Source: JAZIHH01 sp036678685
GTDB lineage: Bacteria; Bacillota; UBA4882; UBA10575
Assembly (NCBI GenBank): GCA_036678685.1
Contig: JAZIHH010000020.1
Location: 620,001 to 684,000 of the forward strand
Length of the DNA: 64,000 nucleotides
Direction: 5' to 3'
Part shown: positions 17,657-25,783 of the stretch, piece after piece
Layout: each line of letters opens with the position of its first letter
Position numbering within the stretch: the stretch's first letter is position 1
The notes under the pieces: generated by a model
The model's database searches: none
What the model saw: the letters and a program-made list of their open reading frames with translations, nothing else
What the model was told of the DNA's origin: nothing
Translations under genes and position numbers: made by a program

Positions 17657-18943
17657 TTAAAGGGAAGAGTACATTTGTTGCCGGAGTTGCCAAAGGACGG
17701 AACCGGTATCCAGTTCGACATCGTCCAGGGTGAGCGGTTCCCCGGCTTTCACCGGCCGGAGCAGGCGGGTGTTGGGGGCGAGGCCGGCAGGAAGAAGATT
17801 TTCCTTTCTTACCACCGGCGCGCGGTCAATCAAGCCGTAGAAGGTATACCCGCCGATGGCATCCAACACTTCCCCCGCCCGGAGATCCCGTTTGGCCACG
17901 GCCAGTACTTCGACCACCGGGGGACCGACGGGGGCGACGGTCGCCTCTTTTGCCAACACGGCACGGGCCACGGAAACACCCAGTTCCATCCCGCAAAGAT
18001 GGTAAGGGCGGTAAAAAAGATAATTGGGGCCGTTGCCCATCTTGAAATATTGCAGGTCTTTTTGGATTTGGGGATGGGAGACGGCCGCCACCACGAAAAC
18101 CGCTCCGCCGGGTTCGGCCCCGAGGATCACTTCAACCACCCCGGGGCCGGAGAGGATACCCCCTTTTTCGCGGCTTTGCAGAAGTTCTGCTACTTTTTCG
18201 CGGGGGCACCGGGGGCAGCGCATTCCCCTCACATCCGGCTTCAGGCCGGTGGCATTAGCTACAATGGCCATTTCCATGTTCATCTTGGTGCCGTCGGCAA
18301 AAGAAGCGATTTTATAGGGGTTTTGCCCGTAAAGGGCGGCCCATTTTTTGACCGAAGCGGGGGTGGCCCGGCGGTCCAGAAAACCCTTAAATTTACCGGC
18401 GGCCACAATTTCCAGGCCGAGGAGAGAAACGTAGCGGTGGAGGTTCATAATCACCCCGGGCTCATCGCCGTCGGCGCCGGTGTAAACCACCCCCCTTTGG
18501 TCGGCCAGGGCCTTTAGAGCCGGCCCTACGGTCGCGTCGGTTTCCGGGTTGGCAATAAAGTTCCGGCCGGCCTTGATGACCGCCAAACCTAAAGCGGCGC
18601 CGGTTTCCGGGTCACCCGTACAATCCACGACAATGTCCACTTCGGCCTCGGCCAAAAGCAGGGGGTCGGTGACAATCCCGATTTCTCCCCGCCGGAGTGT
18701 TTTGTTCAAACTTTCGGGATCCCGGCACCGGCGGTATTTGACCGTTGATGACGCCTGTTTTAAAACCGCTTCCGCTTTTTCCGGCCGGCGGTTGGCAATG
18801 GCCAGAACACGCAGGCCTTGCATCCGCCCGACCTGGTTGACCAGCCCCCGGCCGACAAAACCGGCGCCGGCGAGGGCGATTTTCACCGGGTTTTTTTCCC
18901 GTTCCCGGGCCGTCAAGGCGTTTAAAAGTTGATTGCCGGTCAT
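17657..18943 (-). CDS. NAD(P)-dependent oxidoreductase with C-terminal SAF domain
   Basis: A 428-residue protein. Residues about 20-150 form a Rossmann fold (ALAGAGFVGRGLVNQV, then DIVVDCTGDPETGA and NFIANPETDATVGP), similar to homoserine dehydrogenase-like oxidoreductases. A C-terminal SAF domain (about 345-425; VLAVAKRDLRAGEVLD, then LLRPVKAGEPLT) resembles those of sialic acid synthases and altronate dehydratases. Two close cysteines occur in MRCPRCP. Such proteins are found in sugar and polyol pathways; the substrate is unknown. It overlaps the upstream GT-D gene by ATGA, and GGAGG precedes its start, so it belongs to the glycan cluster and may make an unusual sugar or its linker. Function unassigned. 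Confidence 0.75.
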   Translation of the reverse strand: MTGNQLLNALTAREREKNPVKIALAGAGFVGRGLVNQVGRMQGLRVLAIANRRPEKAEAVLKQASSTVKYRRCRDPESLNKTLRRGEIGIVTDPLLLAEAEVDIVVDCTGDPETGAALGLAVIKAGRNFIANPETDATVGPALKALADQRGVVYTGADGDEPGVIMNLHRYVSLLGLEIVAAGKFKGFLDRRATPASVKKWAALYGQNPYKIASFADGTKMNMEMAIVANATGLKPDVRGMRCPRCPREKVAELLQSREKGGILSGPGVVEVILGAEPGGAVFVVAAVSHPQIQKDLQYFKMGNGPNYLFYRPYHLCGMELGVSVARAVLAKEATVAPVGPPVVEVLAVAKRDLRAGEVLDAIGGYTFYGLIDRAPVVRKENLLPAGLAPNTRLLRPVKAGEPLTLDDVELDTGSVLWQLRQQMYSSL

Positions 18944-19671
18944 TTTCCGGCCCTCCTTTTTTCCCGGCGCCAGCGTTCCTTCTCGCGGGGCAGATCTTTG
19001 GCGCTAAAACCTGGATGGAGTAAATCATTGATCACATGTCCGTAGTCAATGGCCAGGCAACCGGTTTTACGGGCCAGGCGCGGACAGAGGATGGCGGCGG
19101 GAATCCCGGCCGCCACCAGGGCCGCCCGGAATTTCTTCCCTTTTAACAAGCGTTTTTCCACGGCCGGTAATTCCTCGAAGCCGTCAAGCGGTACGGCGCC
19201 GACAATGTGCATCCCTTTTTTTACCAGTAAAGGAGCGGCGGCCGGCGCCAGCCGTCCGACCAAAACCGTGGGTGTTTTGCCCAGGACTTTGTAAAGACGG
19301 TCATGCTTGTGCAAGGACCAGTTGATGGTGGAGTCGGTTATATATTTGGGTTTAACCTTGTAAGCGGTGAGCACCCGGTCCAAAAGAGGGGCGGATTGCC
19401 AGTTGCTATAATCAGTGCCCAGACCGACAATATCGGCTTCCTGCAGGGCGGAAAGCAAAGCGCGGCGGGCCGGTTCATTGGGGAGTTTCACCCCGGCATA
19501 CTCCACCCACCAGGGAATCTTTTGTAATGGCAAGACCGTTCCGTGGGCGAGCGTAAAACCTTCACCGCTGCACAGACGGATCAAGGAAAGACTTTCCCCT
19601 GCGGCCAGGGCTTTTTTGATCCGGGCCAGGACTTCGGTTACCGAGTGAATTTTTTGTTCTTTAATTTTCAC
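18940..19671 (-). CDS. GT-D-fold putative glycosyltransferase (module A)
   Basis: A 243-residue protein of the GT-D-type glycosyltransferase group associated with Bacillota surface glycans. It starts with a helix (VTEVLARIKKAL) and the conserved SLIRLCSGEGF, then WWVEYAGVKLPNEPAR, VLVGRLAPAAAPLL, ALVAAGIPAAILCPRLA and the terminal signature CLAIDYGHVINDLL. It is a close paralogue of the protein at 21859-22596. It is translationally coupled to the SAF-domain oxidoreductase. The family call is from remembered motifs and should be treated as probable. It would act in the cytoplasm on nucleotide-sugar donors. Confidence 0.7.
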   Translation of the reverse strand: MKIKEQKIHSVTEVLARIKKALAAGESLSLIRLCSGEGFTLAHGTVLPLQKIPWWVEYAGVKLPNEPARRALLSALQEADIVGLGTDYSNWQSAPLLDRVLTAYKVKPKYITDSTINWSLHKHDRLYKVLGKTPTVLVGRLAPAAAPLLVKKGMHIVGAVPLDGFEELPAVEKRLLKGKKFRAALVAAGIPAAILCPRLARKTGCLAIDYGHVINDLLHPGFSAKDLPREKERWRREKRRAGK

Positions 19672-19963
19672 GCCGCCTACCCCCCAGGTTTTTGCAAAAT
19701 CCAGTCTCAGCCTTCAGTAAAAGCCGGTTGTTAACTTTGCTCCTCAGGCTTTGTTTGTTCCCCATTCCCGTTAAGTTCAAAGTCCTGTCAAGGGTGGGAA
19801 ATTCCGCATTGGTATCTTATTTTACGGTTGGTGCGGCCTCCTGTTGACGGTACCCGGGCATATTTCAAGAGAGCATGGTCCTTCAGAAGAAGAAAAACCA
19901 TAGAATGTACAATAAACAGGTCCCCGGCCGGAGAAGGCCAAAAATTAGTATAGGGTGAAAACA

Positions 19964-20935
19964 GTGGGTCTGGAAAATCGGCGGCCACCGGTGGTCAGTA
20001 TCATAATCCCCACCGTAAACCAGGTGGAACTGGTGGAAAAATGTCTGGTTTCTCTGTTGAAAAGCGGGCCGTCCGCGGTTTATCCCTGGGAATTGATTGT
20101 GGTTGATGACGGAAGCCCTCCCGGGCTTCAGAAGGAGTTGCGCCATCTGTTGCGCCCGTATCCCGTTAACTTGCTGCTGAAGGAGAAAAATACCGGCTTT
20201 GCCACCACGGTCAACCGGGGGGCGGCCGTCGCCCGCGGCCAGTTTCTTTGCCTGGTCAATAACGATGTGTTTTTTGAGCAGAGAAACTGGCTGGACCAGA
20301 TGATGAAAGAAGCGCTTAAACCCCGGGTGGGAGTGGTGGGAAGCCGGCTGCTCTACCCGGACGGCCGGATTCAACACGGCGGAATCTTCTATCTCCCGTC
20401 CCACCGGCTTTTTGACCATGAGTACCGGTACCGGCCGGGGAATTACCCGCCCGCTCTCATGCGCCGGGAAGTTCTGGGCGTCACCGGCGCCTTAATGCTG
20501 GTTAATAAGGGATTATGGGATAAACTGGGCGGTATGGATGAGCGGTTTTTTGTTGCCCTGGAAGATGTGGATTTTTCTTTGCGAACCTGGGAAAAAGGAT
20601 GGCGCGTAGTCTATACCGGCAGTGCTTACGCCGTCCACTATGAGGGGTATACGCGGGGAAGGGGATGGGCCGATAAAAATCCTTTCTGGTTGGCCAAGGA
20701 GATGGAAAGTATGGAAAGGTTTTTTCAAAAATGGTCCGGACGCCTTTCGCTGCTTCGTACGGCCGGCAGGAATAAAAGCGAAAGCATCAGTCGGGTCCAG
20801 GCTTTACGCTGGCAAAGAATTGTTTTTGGAAGAAAAAAATCTTTCGTAACCAGAACAGAAAAAGGATGGTCAACAGATGAAAGTACTCTTTGTCAACTCC
20901 GGAATACCGGGATTTCCCGGACGTTACGCCTATGA
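19964..20935 (+). CDS. GT2-family glycosyltransferase (module B)
   Basis: A 323-residue GT2 enzyme with VSIIIPTVNQ, WELIVVDDGSP, NTGFATTVNRGAAV, LCLVNNDVFF, VVGSRLLYPDGRIQHGG and DERFFVALEDVDFSLR. It is the duplicate of 15710-16582 but carries a longer C-terminus that overlaps the following CgeB-like gene by 59 bases. GTG 19964 is preferred over GTG 19955 since AGGGTGA precedes it by five bases. The 292-base region before it, shared with the divergent GT-D gene, has no gene; a CATAGAATGTA element is faintly sigma-K-like. Confidence 0.87.
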   Translation: MGLENRRPPVVSIIIPTVNQVELVEKCLVSLLKSGPSAVYPWELIVVDDGSPPGLQKELRHLLRPYPVNLLLKEKNTGFATTVNRGAAVARGQFLCLVNNDVFFEQRNWLDQMMKEALKPRVGVVGSRLLYPDGRIQHGGIFYLPSHRLFDHEYRYRPGNYPPALMRREVLGVTGALMLVNKGLWDKLGGMDERFFVALEDVDFSLRTWEKGWRVVYTGSAYAVHYEGYTRGRGWADKNPFWLAKEMESMERFFQKWSGRLSLLRTAGRNKSESISRVQALRWQRIVFGRKKSFVTRTEKGWSTDESTLCQLRNTGISRTLRL

Positions 20936-21956
20936 TATCCATACCTGCCTGAGCAGGGATTTTCGCTGCATGGTCCGGCAATGCGCGCCCCAGAGTCTCT
21001 CTCCGCGCCTGCTCAGGGAGTTTAAGCCCGATCTTTTGCTGGTGATTCACGGTACTTTTACTCCCCCGGAGCTTGTCCGCTATGCCGGGGAACTCGGGAG
21101 TATCACCATCCTGTGGCTGGTCGAAGACCCTTATGAAATAGATCATCACCGGGGACCAATGGTTGAGGCTTACCAATATGTCTTTACCAACGAAAAAATG
21201 GCGGTCCAGGAATATGATCATCCCCGCGTCTATTATCTTCCCTGGTGTTGTAACCCCCGGGTCAATAAAGAGTGGTCGGTGCCGGTTTCCTACTTGAGTG
21301 ACGTCCTCTTTGTCGGGATGGGGTTCCCCAACCGGCTGGCCATCATCAACTATCTGGCCCCGTTGTTAAAAAAACTCCGGGTGATCCTGATCGGCGACTG
21401 GGAGTCGTGGGGAAAACTCTATCCGGCGCTGGCCGGGGCCGTGCGGCCGGTGAATGGCGACTTTTGGGAGATCCAGAAGTATTATAACGGCGCCCGCATT
21501 AACCTCAATATTCACCGGGATCCGGTCGACCTACCCTCCGGAAACAGCAGGGGGGTTGGCGCGATCAGTCCCAATGACCGGACCTTTGCCCTGGCGGGTT
21601 GCGGCGCCTTCCAACTGGTGGATAATACCCGTCCCGCCTTGTGGGATTGTTTTGTGGAAAATGAAGAGATTGTCAGCTTTAGCGATCCCGACGACCTGGC
21701 GGGCAAAATTCAAGAATACCTTAATAAACCGGCGGAAAGGGCGCTGATCGGGAAAAGAGCGCAAAAAAAAGCCTATGCCAAGCATACCTTCAGGCACCGC
21801 CTGGTGGAAATCTTCCGGAAAACCGGGCATTTTCCGGAAAAGCTTTGGTCCGCACCTTTTAGGCCTGCTTCGAGCCGGACTTTTTTCTTTCCCGCCAGCG
21901 TTGTTTCTCCCGGTCAAGGTCTTTTATACAAAACCCCGGGGTCAACAGGTCGTTAA
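20877..21956 (+). CDS. CgeB-like spore-surface glycosyltransferase (module B)
   Basis: A 359-residue CgeB-family protein, paralogue of 16691-17653 (LWLVEDPYEIDHH, YVFTNEKMAVQEY, YLPWCCNPRVN, DVLFVGMGFPNR, YYNGARINLNIHRDP, NDRTFALAGCGAFQLVD, FSDPDDLAGKI). The last 40 residues or so are not matched by the paralogue and read across the end of the convergent GT-D gene, overlapping it by 98 bases. That tail may be the result of a lost stop codon. Probably adds sugar to a spore-surface glycan; donor and acceptor unknown. Confidence 0.84.
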   Translation: MKVLFVNSGIPGFPGRYAYDIHTCLSRDFRCMVRQCAPQSLSPRLLREFKPDLLLVIHGTFTPPELVRYAGELGSITILWLVEDPYEIDHHRGPMVEAYQYVFTNEKMAVQEYDHPRVYYLPWCCNPRVNKEWSVPVSYLSDVLFVGMGFPNRLAIINYLAPLLKKLRVILIGDWESWGKLYPALAGAVRPVNGDFWEIQKYYNGARINLNIHRDPVDLPSGNSRGVGAISPNDRTFALAGCGAFQLVDNTRPALWDCFVENEEIVSFSDPDDLAGKIQEYLNKPAERALIGKRAQKKAYAKHTFRHRLVEIFRKTGHFPEKLWSAPFRPASSRTFFFPASVVSPGQGLLYKTPGSTGR

Positions 21957-22596
21957 TCACATGCCCGTAATCAATGGCCACACAGCCTGTTTTCCGGGCC
22001 AGCCAGGGACAGAGGATGGCGGCGGGTATCCCCGCCGCCACCAGGGCTACCCGGAAAGAGGGGCCGGCGAGGAGAACCCGTTGGACCCGGGGCAAATCGT
22101 CGAAACCTTCCAAGGTAACGGCGGTGACGATATTCACTCCTCTCCGGCGGAGGCGGGGAGCGGCCGCCGGGGCCAAACGGCCCACCAGGACGGTGGGCTC
22201 TTTGCCAAGCAGACGGTAGAGACGGTCATAATAGTGCATGTGCCAGTTGATCGTGGAACAGGTCAGCCAGCGGGGTTCAACTTTGTAATAACTCAGGCAT
22301 TTCTCAAGAAGCGGGGCGGATACCCAGTTTTGGCGGTCGGTGGAGAGACCCACAATATCGGCGGTACGGAGGGCGGAAAGCAAGGCCTGGCGGGCCGGTT
22401 CATTGGGGAGTTTTACCCCGGCGTACTCCACCCACCAGGGAATCCTGGACACGGGCAGCAGGGTTCCGTGGGCCAAGAGCAGGGCTTCGCCACTGGCCAG
22501 CCGGATGAGGGAGAGGCTTTTCCCGGTCTGCAGGGCAACTCTAATTTTTTCCAAAACCTGACTGAGGGAATGGATCTTTTTTTGATCGATCTTCAC
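21859..22596 (-). CDS. GT-D-fold putative glycosyltransferase (module B)
   Basis: A 245-residue paralogue of 18940-19671 with the same landmarks: LSLIRLASGEALLLAHGTLL, WWVEYAGVKLPNEPAR, TINWHMHYYDRLYRLLGKEP, VLVGRLAPAAAPRL, AGIPAAILCPWLA and CVAIDYGHVINDLL. It is the last gene of the minus-strand operon of glycosyltransferases running from 24921, overlapping the preceding GT2 gene by four bases. Its 3' end runs under the convergent CgeB gene. Role as for its paralogue. Confidence 0.7.
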   Translation of the reverse strand: MKIDQKKIHSLSQVLEKIRVALQTGKSLSLIRLASGEALLLAHGTLLPVSRIPWWVEYAGVKLPNEPARQALLSALRTADIVGLSTDRQNWVSAPLLEKCLSYYKVEPRWLTCSTINWHMHYYDRLYRLLGKEPTVLVGRLAPAAAPRLRRRGVNIVTAVTLEGFDDLPRVQRVLLAGPSFRVALVAAGIPAAILCPWLARKTGCVAIDYGHVINDLLTPGFCIKDLDREKQRWRERKKSGSKQA

Positions 22597-23432
22597 CGGC
22601 CTGCGCCTCCCGGAAACACCGGAAGAACCCGGAATTTTTCTTCGTGGGGGAAAACGGGTTCCTCGTCTTCAAACAGTCTTTTCCACCCGTACTCTTTCAA
22701 CTCTTTATCCCACTTGCGGTAGAAATATTTCCAAGAAGCAGTGGCCAGGCGTTCATTTTGTTGCGGGTTGCTGTTGTTAAAAGAACCGTGGATAACATGG
22801 CGGATCAAAAGATCCTTGGCAATTCGCAACTCATAACCGGCCTGCCGGACCCGGAGCGAAAGGTCGAAGTCATCCCCGCCCAGAACCAGGTTTTCATCAA
22901 AATTGCCTACGATCTGCAAGAGGCGGCGGTCGAAAAGGAGCAGGCAGCCGATGAGGAACTTGGCCGGTTCGGACATACCCCGGTAGAGCCGGGCAAATTT
23001 CCTGTCCGCCGCCGGGAGGCGGGAAGAAAAACAAAGGGGGCCCGCCCATTGGGAACCGCCGATCCCCAGACTCTTCGGGCCTATGATCAGCGCCCGGGGG
23101 TTAAGGTCCAGATGGCGGGCGAGGCGGGGCAGCCAGTTTTCCGGAACGACCACGTCTGGGTTCATGGTCACCAGCAAATCGCCGGTCGCCGCTGCCAATC
23201 CCTGGTTGCACGCTTTGCTGTAGCCCCAGTTGTCTTGATTGAAGATCACCCGTATCCGGGGGTCTCTTAACGTTTTTAGATAAGAGGGGGAAGGATCGGA
23301 CGAATGGTTGTCGATAATTATTATTTCATAGGGTGAAGCAGTATTGGCCAGCAGGGCCTGAAGGCAGATTTCCAGGTAGGAACGGGAATTGTAGTTAACA
23401 ATAATAATACTGGTTTTTTTACCCTTTTTCAT
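22593..23432 (-). CDS. GT2-family glycosyltransferase
   Basis: A 279-residue GT2 enzyme (SIIIVNYNSRSYL, EIIIIDNHSSDPS, NWGYSKACNQGLAA, LLVTMNPDVVVP with the metal-binding Asp, then DENLVLGGDDFDLSLR). ATG 23432 is chosen: GGAGG lies six bases before it and the protein starts with MKKGKKTSIIIV. It overlaps the upstream glycosyltransferase gene by 14 bases and the downstream GT-D gene by four, so the set is tightly cotranscribed. Likely a rhamnosyl- or related transferase for a surface glycan. Confidence 0.87.
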   Translation of the reverse strand: MKKGKKTSIIIVNYNSRSYLEICLQALLANTASPYEIIIIDNHSSDPSPSYLKTLRDPRIRVIFNQDNWGYSKACNQGLAAATGDLLVTMNPDVVVPENWLPRLARHLDLNPRALIIGPKSLGIGGSQWAGPLCFSSRLPAADRKFARLYRGMSEPAKFLIGCLLLFDRRLLQIVGNFDENLVLGGDDFDLSLRVRQAGYELRIAKDLLIRHVIHGSFNNSNPQQNERLATASWKYFYRKWDKELKEYGWKRLFEDEEPVFPHEEKFRVLPVFPGGAGR

Positions 23433-24156
23433 GGCGCACCTCCAATTTTTTGCCGGCCCACGGGCGTAGCCGGGGAGAGGGGTCGGCAAGGGAAAGATAA
23501 TGCTCATAAGGGCAGAATTTACCCTCGGGATCCAGTTGCCAGTACCGCCGGAAGCGTTCCTCCCGATCTTTGGCGGCGGCGTAACCTAGGTGAATCAGGC
23601 GCAGGGAAGACTGGAAAAAGGGTTGCCCGTATACTTCCCTGGGGAAACGCCCGCAGTGCAGTTGCCGCCTGGGCCAGTGGTAAACAAGGTTTTTACGGTA
23701 ACGGGCGAGGCAGGCGGTACGGGAAGCAAACGGGTTCCACATTTTATCCACCCGGTAATGGGTAAAACCGCCCCAGAAATGGTAGACAGGAAAGCGCACC
23801 AGATCATAGCCGTCGCCCCGAATTAAGGCGGGCAGCTCTTTTTTGGCCCGCGGTTCAAAAAATTCATCGGCGTCCAGGGCCAAAATCCAGCCGGGGTTAA
23901 GTTCGACCGTCATGTCCCAGAGTTGGCGGCGGAGAGCGGATTCGTCTTTGGGGAACAGGGGTTCCGGAAGACGCTCGTAACGGATGACGGCAGGATGTTT
24001 TTTACAAAGAAGCGGGGTTTCATCGGTGGAAGCATCGTCCAGAACAACAATGCCGTCCACATATTCCGCCAGGTGGTCGAAGACAAACCCCAGATAACGG
24101 CCGGCTTCATTGCGTACCGGCATCATGGCCAGGAGCCGGCAGTTAAATTTCGCCAT
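23419..24156 (-). CDS. GT2-family glycosyltransferase (LPS-core-type)
   Basis: A 245-residue GT2 protein of the type with a short catalytic domain: LLAMMPVRNEAGRYL, DGIVVLDDASTDET, WILALDADEFFEP (DxD metal site), followed by a segment with several Trp and His residues that probably shapes the acceptor site. A GGAGGA site precedes the ATG. It lies three bases after the GT2 gene at 24160-24921 in the same operon. Probably cytoplasmic; sugar donor unknown. Confidence 0.85.
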   Translation of the reverse strand: MAKFNCRLLAMMPVRNEAGRYLGFVFDHLAEYVDGIVVLDDASTDETPLLCKKHPAVIRYERLPEPLFPKDESALRRQLWDMTVELNPGWILALDADEFFEPRAKKELPALIRGDGYDLVRFPVYHFWGGFTHYRVDKMWNPFASRTACLARYRKNLVYHWPRRQLHCGRFPREVYGQPFFQSSLRLIHLGYAAAKDREERFRRYWQLDPEGKFCPYEHYLSLADPSPRLRPWAGKKLEVRHEKG

Positions 24157-24159
24157 GGC

Positions 24160-24921
24160 TTATCCTCCTGTTTGGTCCGGCCCGGTCAAAAAAGCCCGCC
24201 ATTTTTTTTGAAAATAGCGTTCTCCTTCCCGGAAATACTGTTGCAAGCGGCGGCGGTTCCGGCAACTGCCGGAGAGCCGGTGGATTACTTTGCTGTCCGG
24301 GCAATAAAGGACCTTGTAACCGTGAAACCGCGCGTTATAACAGTAGTCCGTCTCTTCAAAATAATGAAAATAATGTTCATCAAAATACCCCAGTTCCGGG
24401 AGGAGCGCACGCTTGATGCCCATACAGGCCCCGCCCACACTCAGACATTCGGTGACTTCCCGGTACTTGTCAGGGCCATCAGGTTCGCCCCACCCCCTGA
24501 GCACCGGGTGGGCGTTGGTGCCCACCACCCCGGTGCCGACGAGAAAACCGTCGGGCGTTACCAACCGGGGACCCACGACCGCTGTTTGCGAGTCGGCCAA
24601 CAGCTTGAGCAGGGGAGGAAGCCAGCCGGGGGTGACCATGGTGTCGCTGTTGAAAAGGAAGATATATTCACCACGGCCCCTTTTGATCCCCTGGTTACAG
24701 GCGGCGCCGTAACCCCGGTTCATATGGTTAAAAATACCGTTAACCCCCGGCGCGGAACGGATGAAAGCCCGGCTTCCGTCGGTACTGCCGTTGTCCACCA
24801 CCCAGATCCGGTAGCCGGCGGGCGGGCCGGTGTGGGCCCGGAGGCTTTCCAGACAGGCGGCCAGGAATTGGCGGGTGTTGAAATTGACGATGATGATGTC
24901 GGTTTGGTAAGGGTAGGACAT
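24160..24921 (-). CDS. GT2-family glycosyltransferase
   Basis: A 253-residue GT2 enzyme with DIIIVNFNTRQFL, YRIWVVDNGSTDGS, NRGYGAACNQGIK, IFLFNSDTMVTP (metal-binding Asp) and FDEHYFHYFEETDYCYN, typical of WbbL/rhamnosyltransferase-like proteins. It is the first of four tightly packed minus-strand genes. Its start follows GGGGGGAG by about eight bases, immediately after the 211-bp repeat array, so transcription from the nucleotidyltransferase gene would have to cross that array to reach it. Confidence 0.88.
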   Translation of the reverse strand: MSYPYQTDIIIVNFNTRQFLAACLESLRAHTGPPAGYRIWVVDNGSTDGSRAFIRSAPGVNGIFNHMNRGYGAACNQGIKRGRGEYIFLFNSDTMVTPGWLPPLLKLLADSQTAVVGPRLVTPDGFLVGTGVVGTNAHPVLRGWGEPDGPDKYREVTECLSVGGACMGIKRALLPELGYFDEHYFHYFEETDYCYNARFHGYKVLYCPDSKVIHRLSGSCRNRRRLQQYFREGERYFQKKWRAFLTGPDQTGG

Positions 24922-24940
24922 TTGTGTTTCTCCCCCCAGG

Positions 24941-25783
24941 GGCGGCAGTTCACCCGGGGCTGGTTCCCGGGACAGCCGGTGGTGTCTCTAGGGCTCGCGT
25001 TCCCTCCGGAGCGGGCAGGTGACCAACAGGTCCTCCTGCCCTGGAGGTCCCCGCTTTGCCTCCTGCAAAGCGTCCCACTCCGGCGGCGCCGCTCGCCAAG
25101 AAGCACTTGCCCCGGCTGTCCAGGTCACGGCGCCCCGGGTGAACTGCCGCCGTTAAGACAGCGGGCGGGGCTGGTTCCCGGGACAGCCGGTGGTGCCTCT
25201 AGGGCTCGCGTTCCCTCCGGAGCGGGCAGGTGACCAACAGGTCCTCCTGCCCTGGAGGTCCCCGCTTTGCCTCCTGCAAAGCGTCCCCCTCCGGCGGCGC
25301 CGCTCGCCAAGAAGCACTTGCCCCGGCTGTCCAGGTCACGGCGCCCCGGGTGAACTGCCGCCGTTAAGACAGCGGGCGGGGCTGGTTCCCGGGACAGCCG
25401 GTGGTGTCTCTAGGGCTCGCGTTCCCTCCGGAGCGGGCAGGTGACCAACAGGTCCTCCTGCCCTGGAGGTCCCCGCTTTGCCTCCTGCAAAGCGTCCCAC
25501 TCCGGCGGCGCCGCTCGCCAAGAAGCACTTGCCCCGGCTGTCCAGGTCACGGCGCCCCGGGTGAACTGCCGCCGTTAAGACAGCGGGCGGGGTTGGTTCC
25601 CGGGACAGCCGGTGGTGCTCTAGGGCTCGCGTTCCCTCCGGAGCGGGCAGGTGACCAACAGGGCCTCCTGCCCTGAAGGTCACCGCTTTGCCTCCTGCAA
25701 AGCGTCCCACTCCGGCGGCGCCGCTCGCCAAGAAGCACTTGCCCCGGCTGTCCAGGTCACGGCGCCCCGGGTGAACTGCCGCC
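24941..25783. repeat. Four-copy tandem array of structured 211-bp repeats with 19-bp terminal inverted repeats
   Basis: Copies span 24941-25151, 25152-25362, 25363-25573 and 25574-25783 (the last lacks one base). They differ at only a few positions. The array begins with GGCGGCAGTTCACCCGGGG and ends with its exact reverse complement; each copy keeps that right end, while internal left ends have changed. Each unit can fold: GGACAGCCGG with CCGGCTGTCC (copy 1: 24970-24979 and 25112-25121), GGGCAGG/CCTGCCC enclosing GACC-AACA-GGTC (25013-25041), GCTTTGC/GCAAAGC (25053-25071) and the palindrome GCGGCGCCGC (25083-25092). Since 211 is not a multiple of three, open frames across it are unlikely to be coding. 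No family name is recognised. Confidence 0.92.

Noticed and set aside
21775..22722. A 315-codon plus-strand open frame opposite the GT-D gene
   Set aside because: Antisense to a gene with a clear paralogue; low-complexity Gly/Pro/Gln-rich translation.
23923..25233. A 436-codon open frame on the plus strand opposite three glycosyltransferase genes
   Set aside because: It is antisense to well-recognised GT2 genes and shows no domain; long shadow frames are common in this GC-rich sequence.
25125..25738. Several short minus- and plus-strand open frames in the 211-bp repeat array
   Set aside because: The same peptide recurs in different frames because the period is not a multiple of three. The frames are by-products of the GC-rich repeat.
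24941..25783. Repeat array considered as a CRISPR array
   Set aside because: The units are contiguous 211-bp copies with no unique spacers and no cas genes nearby.
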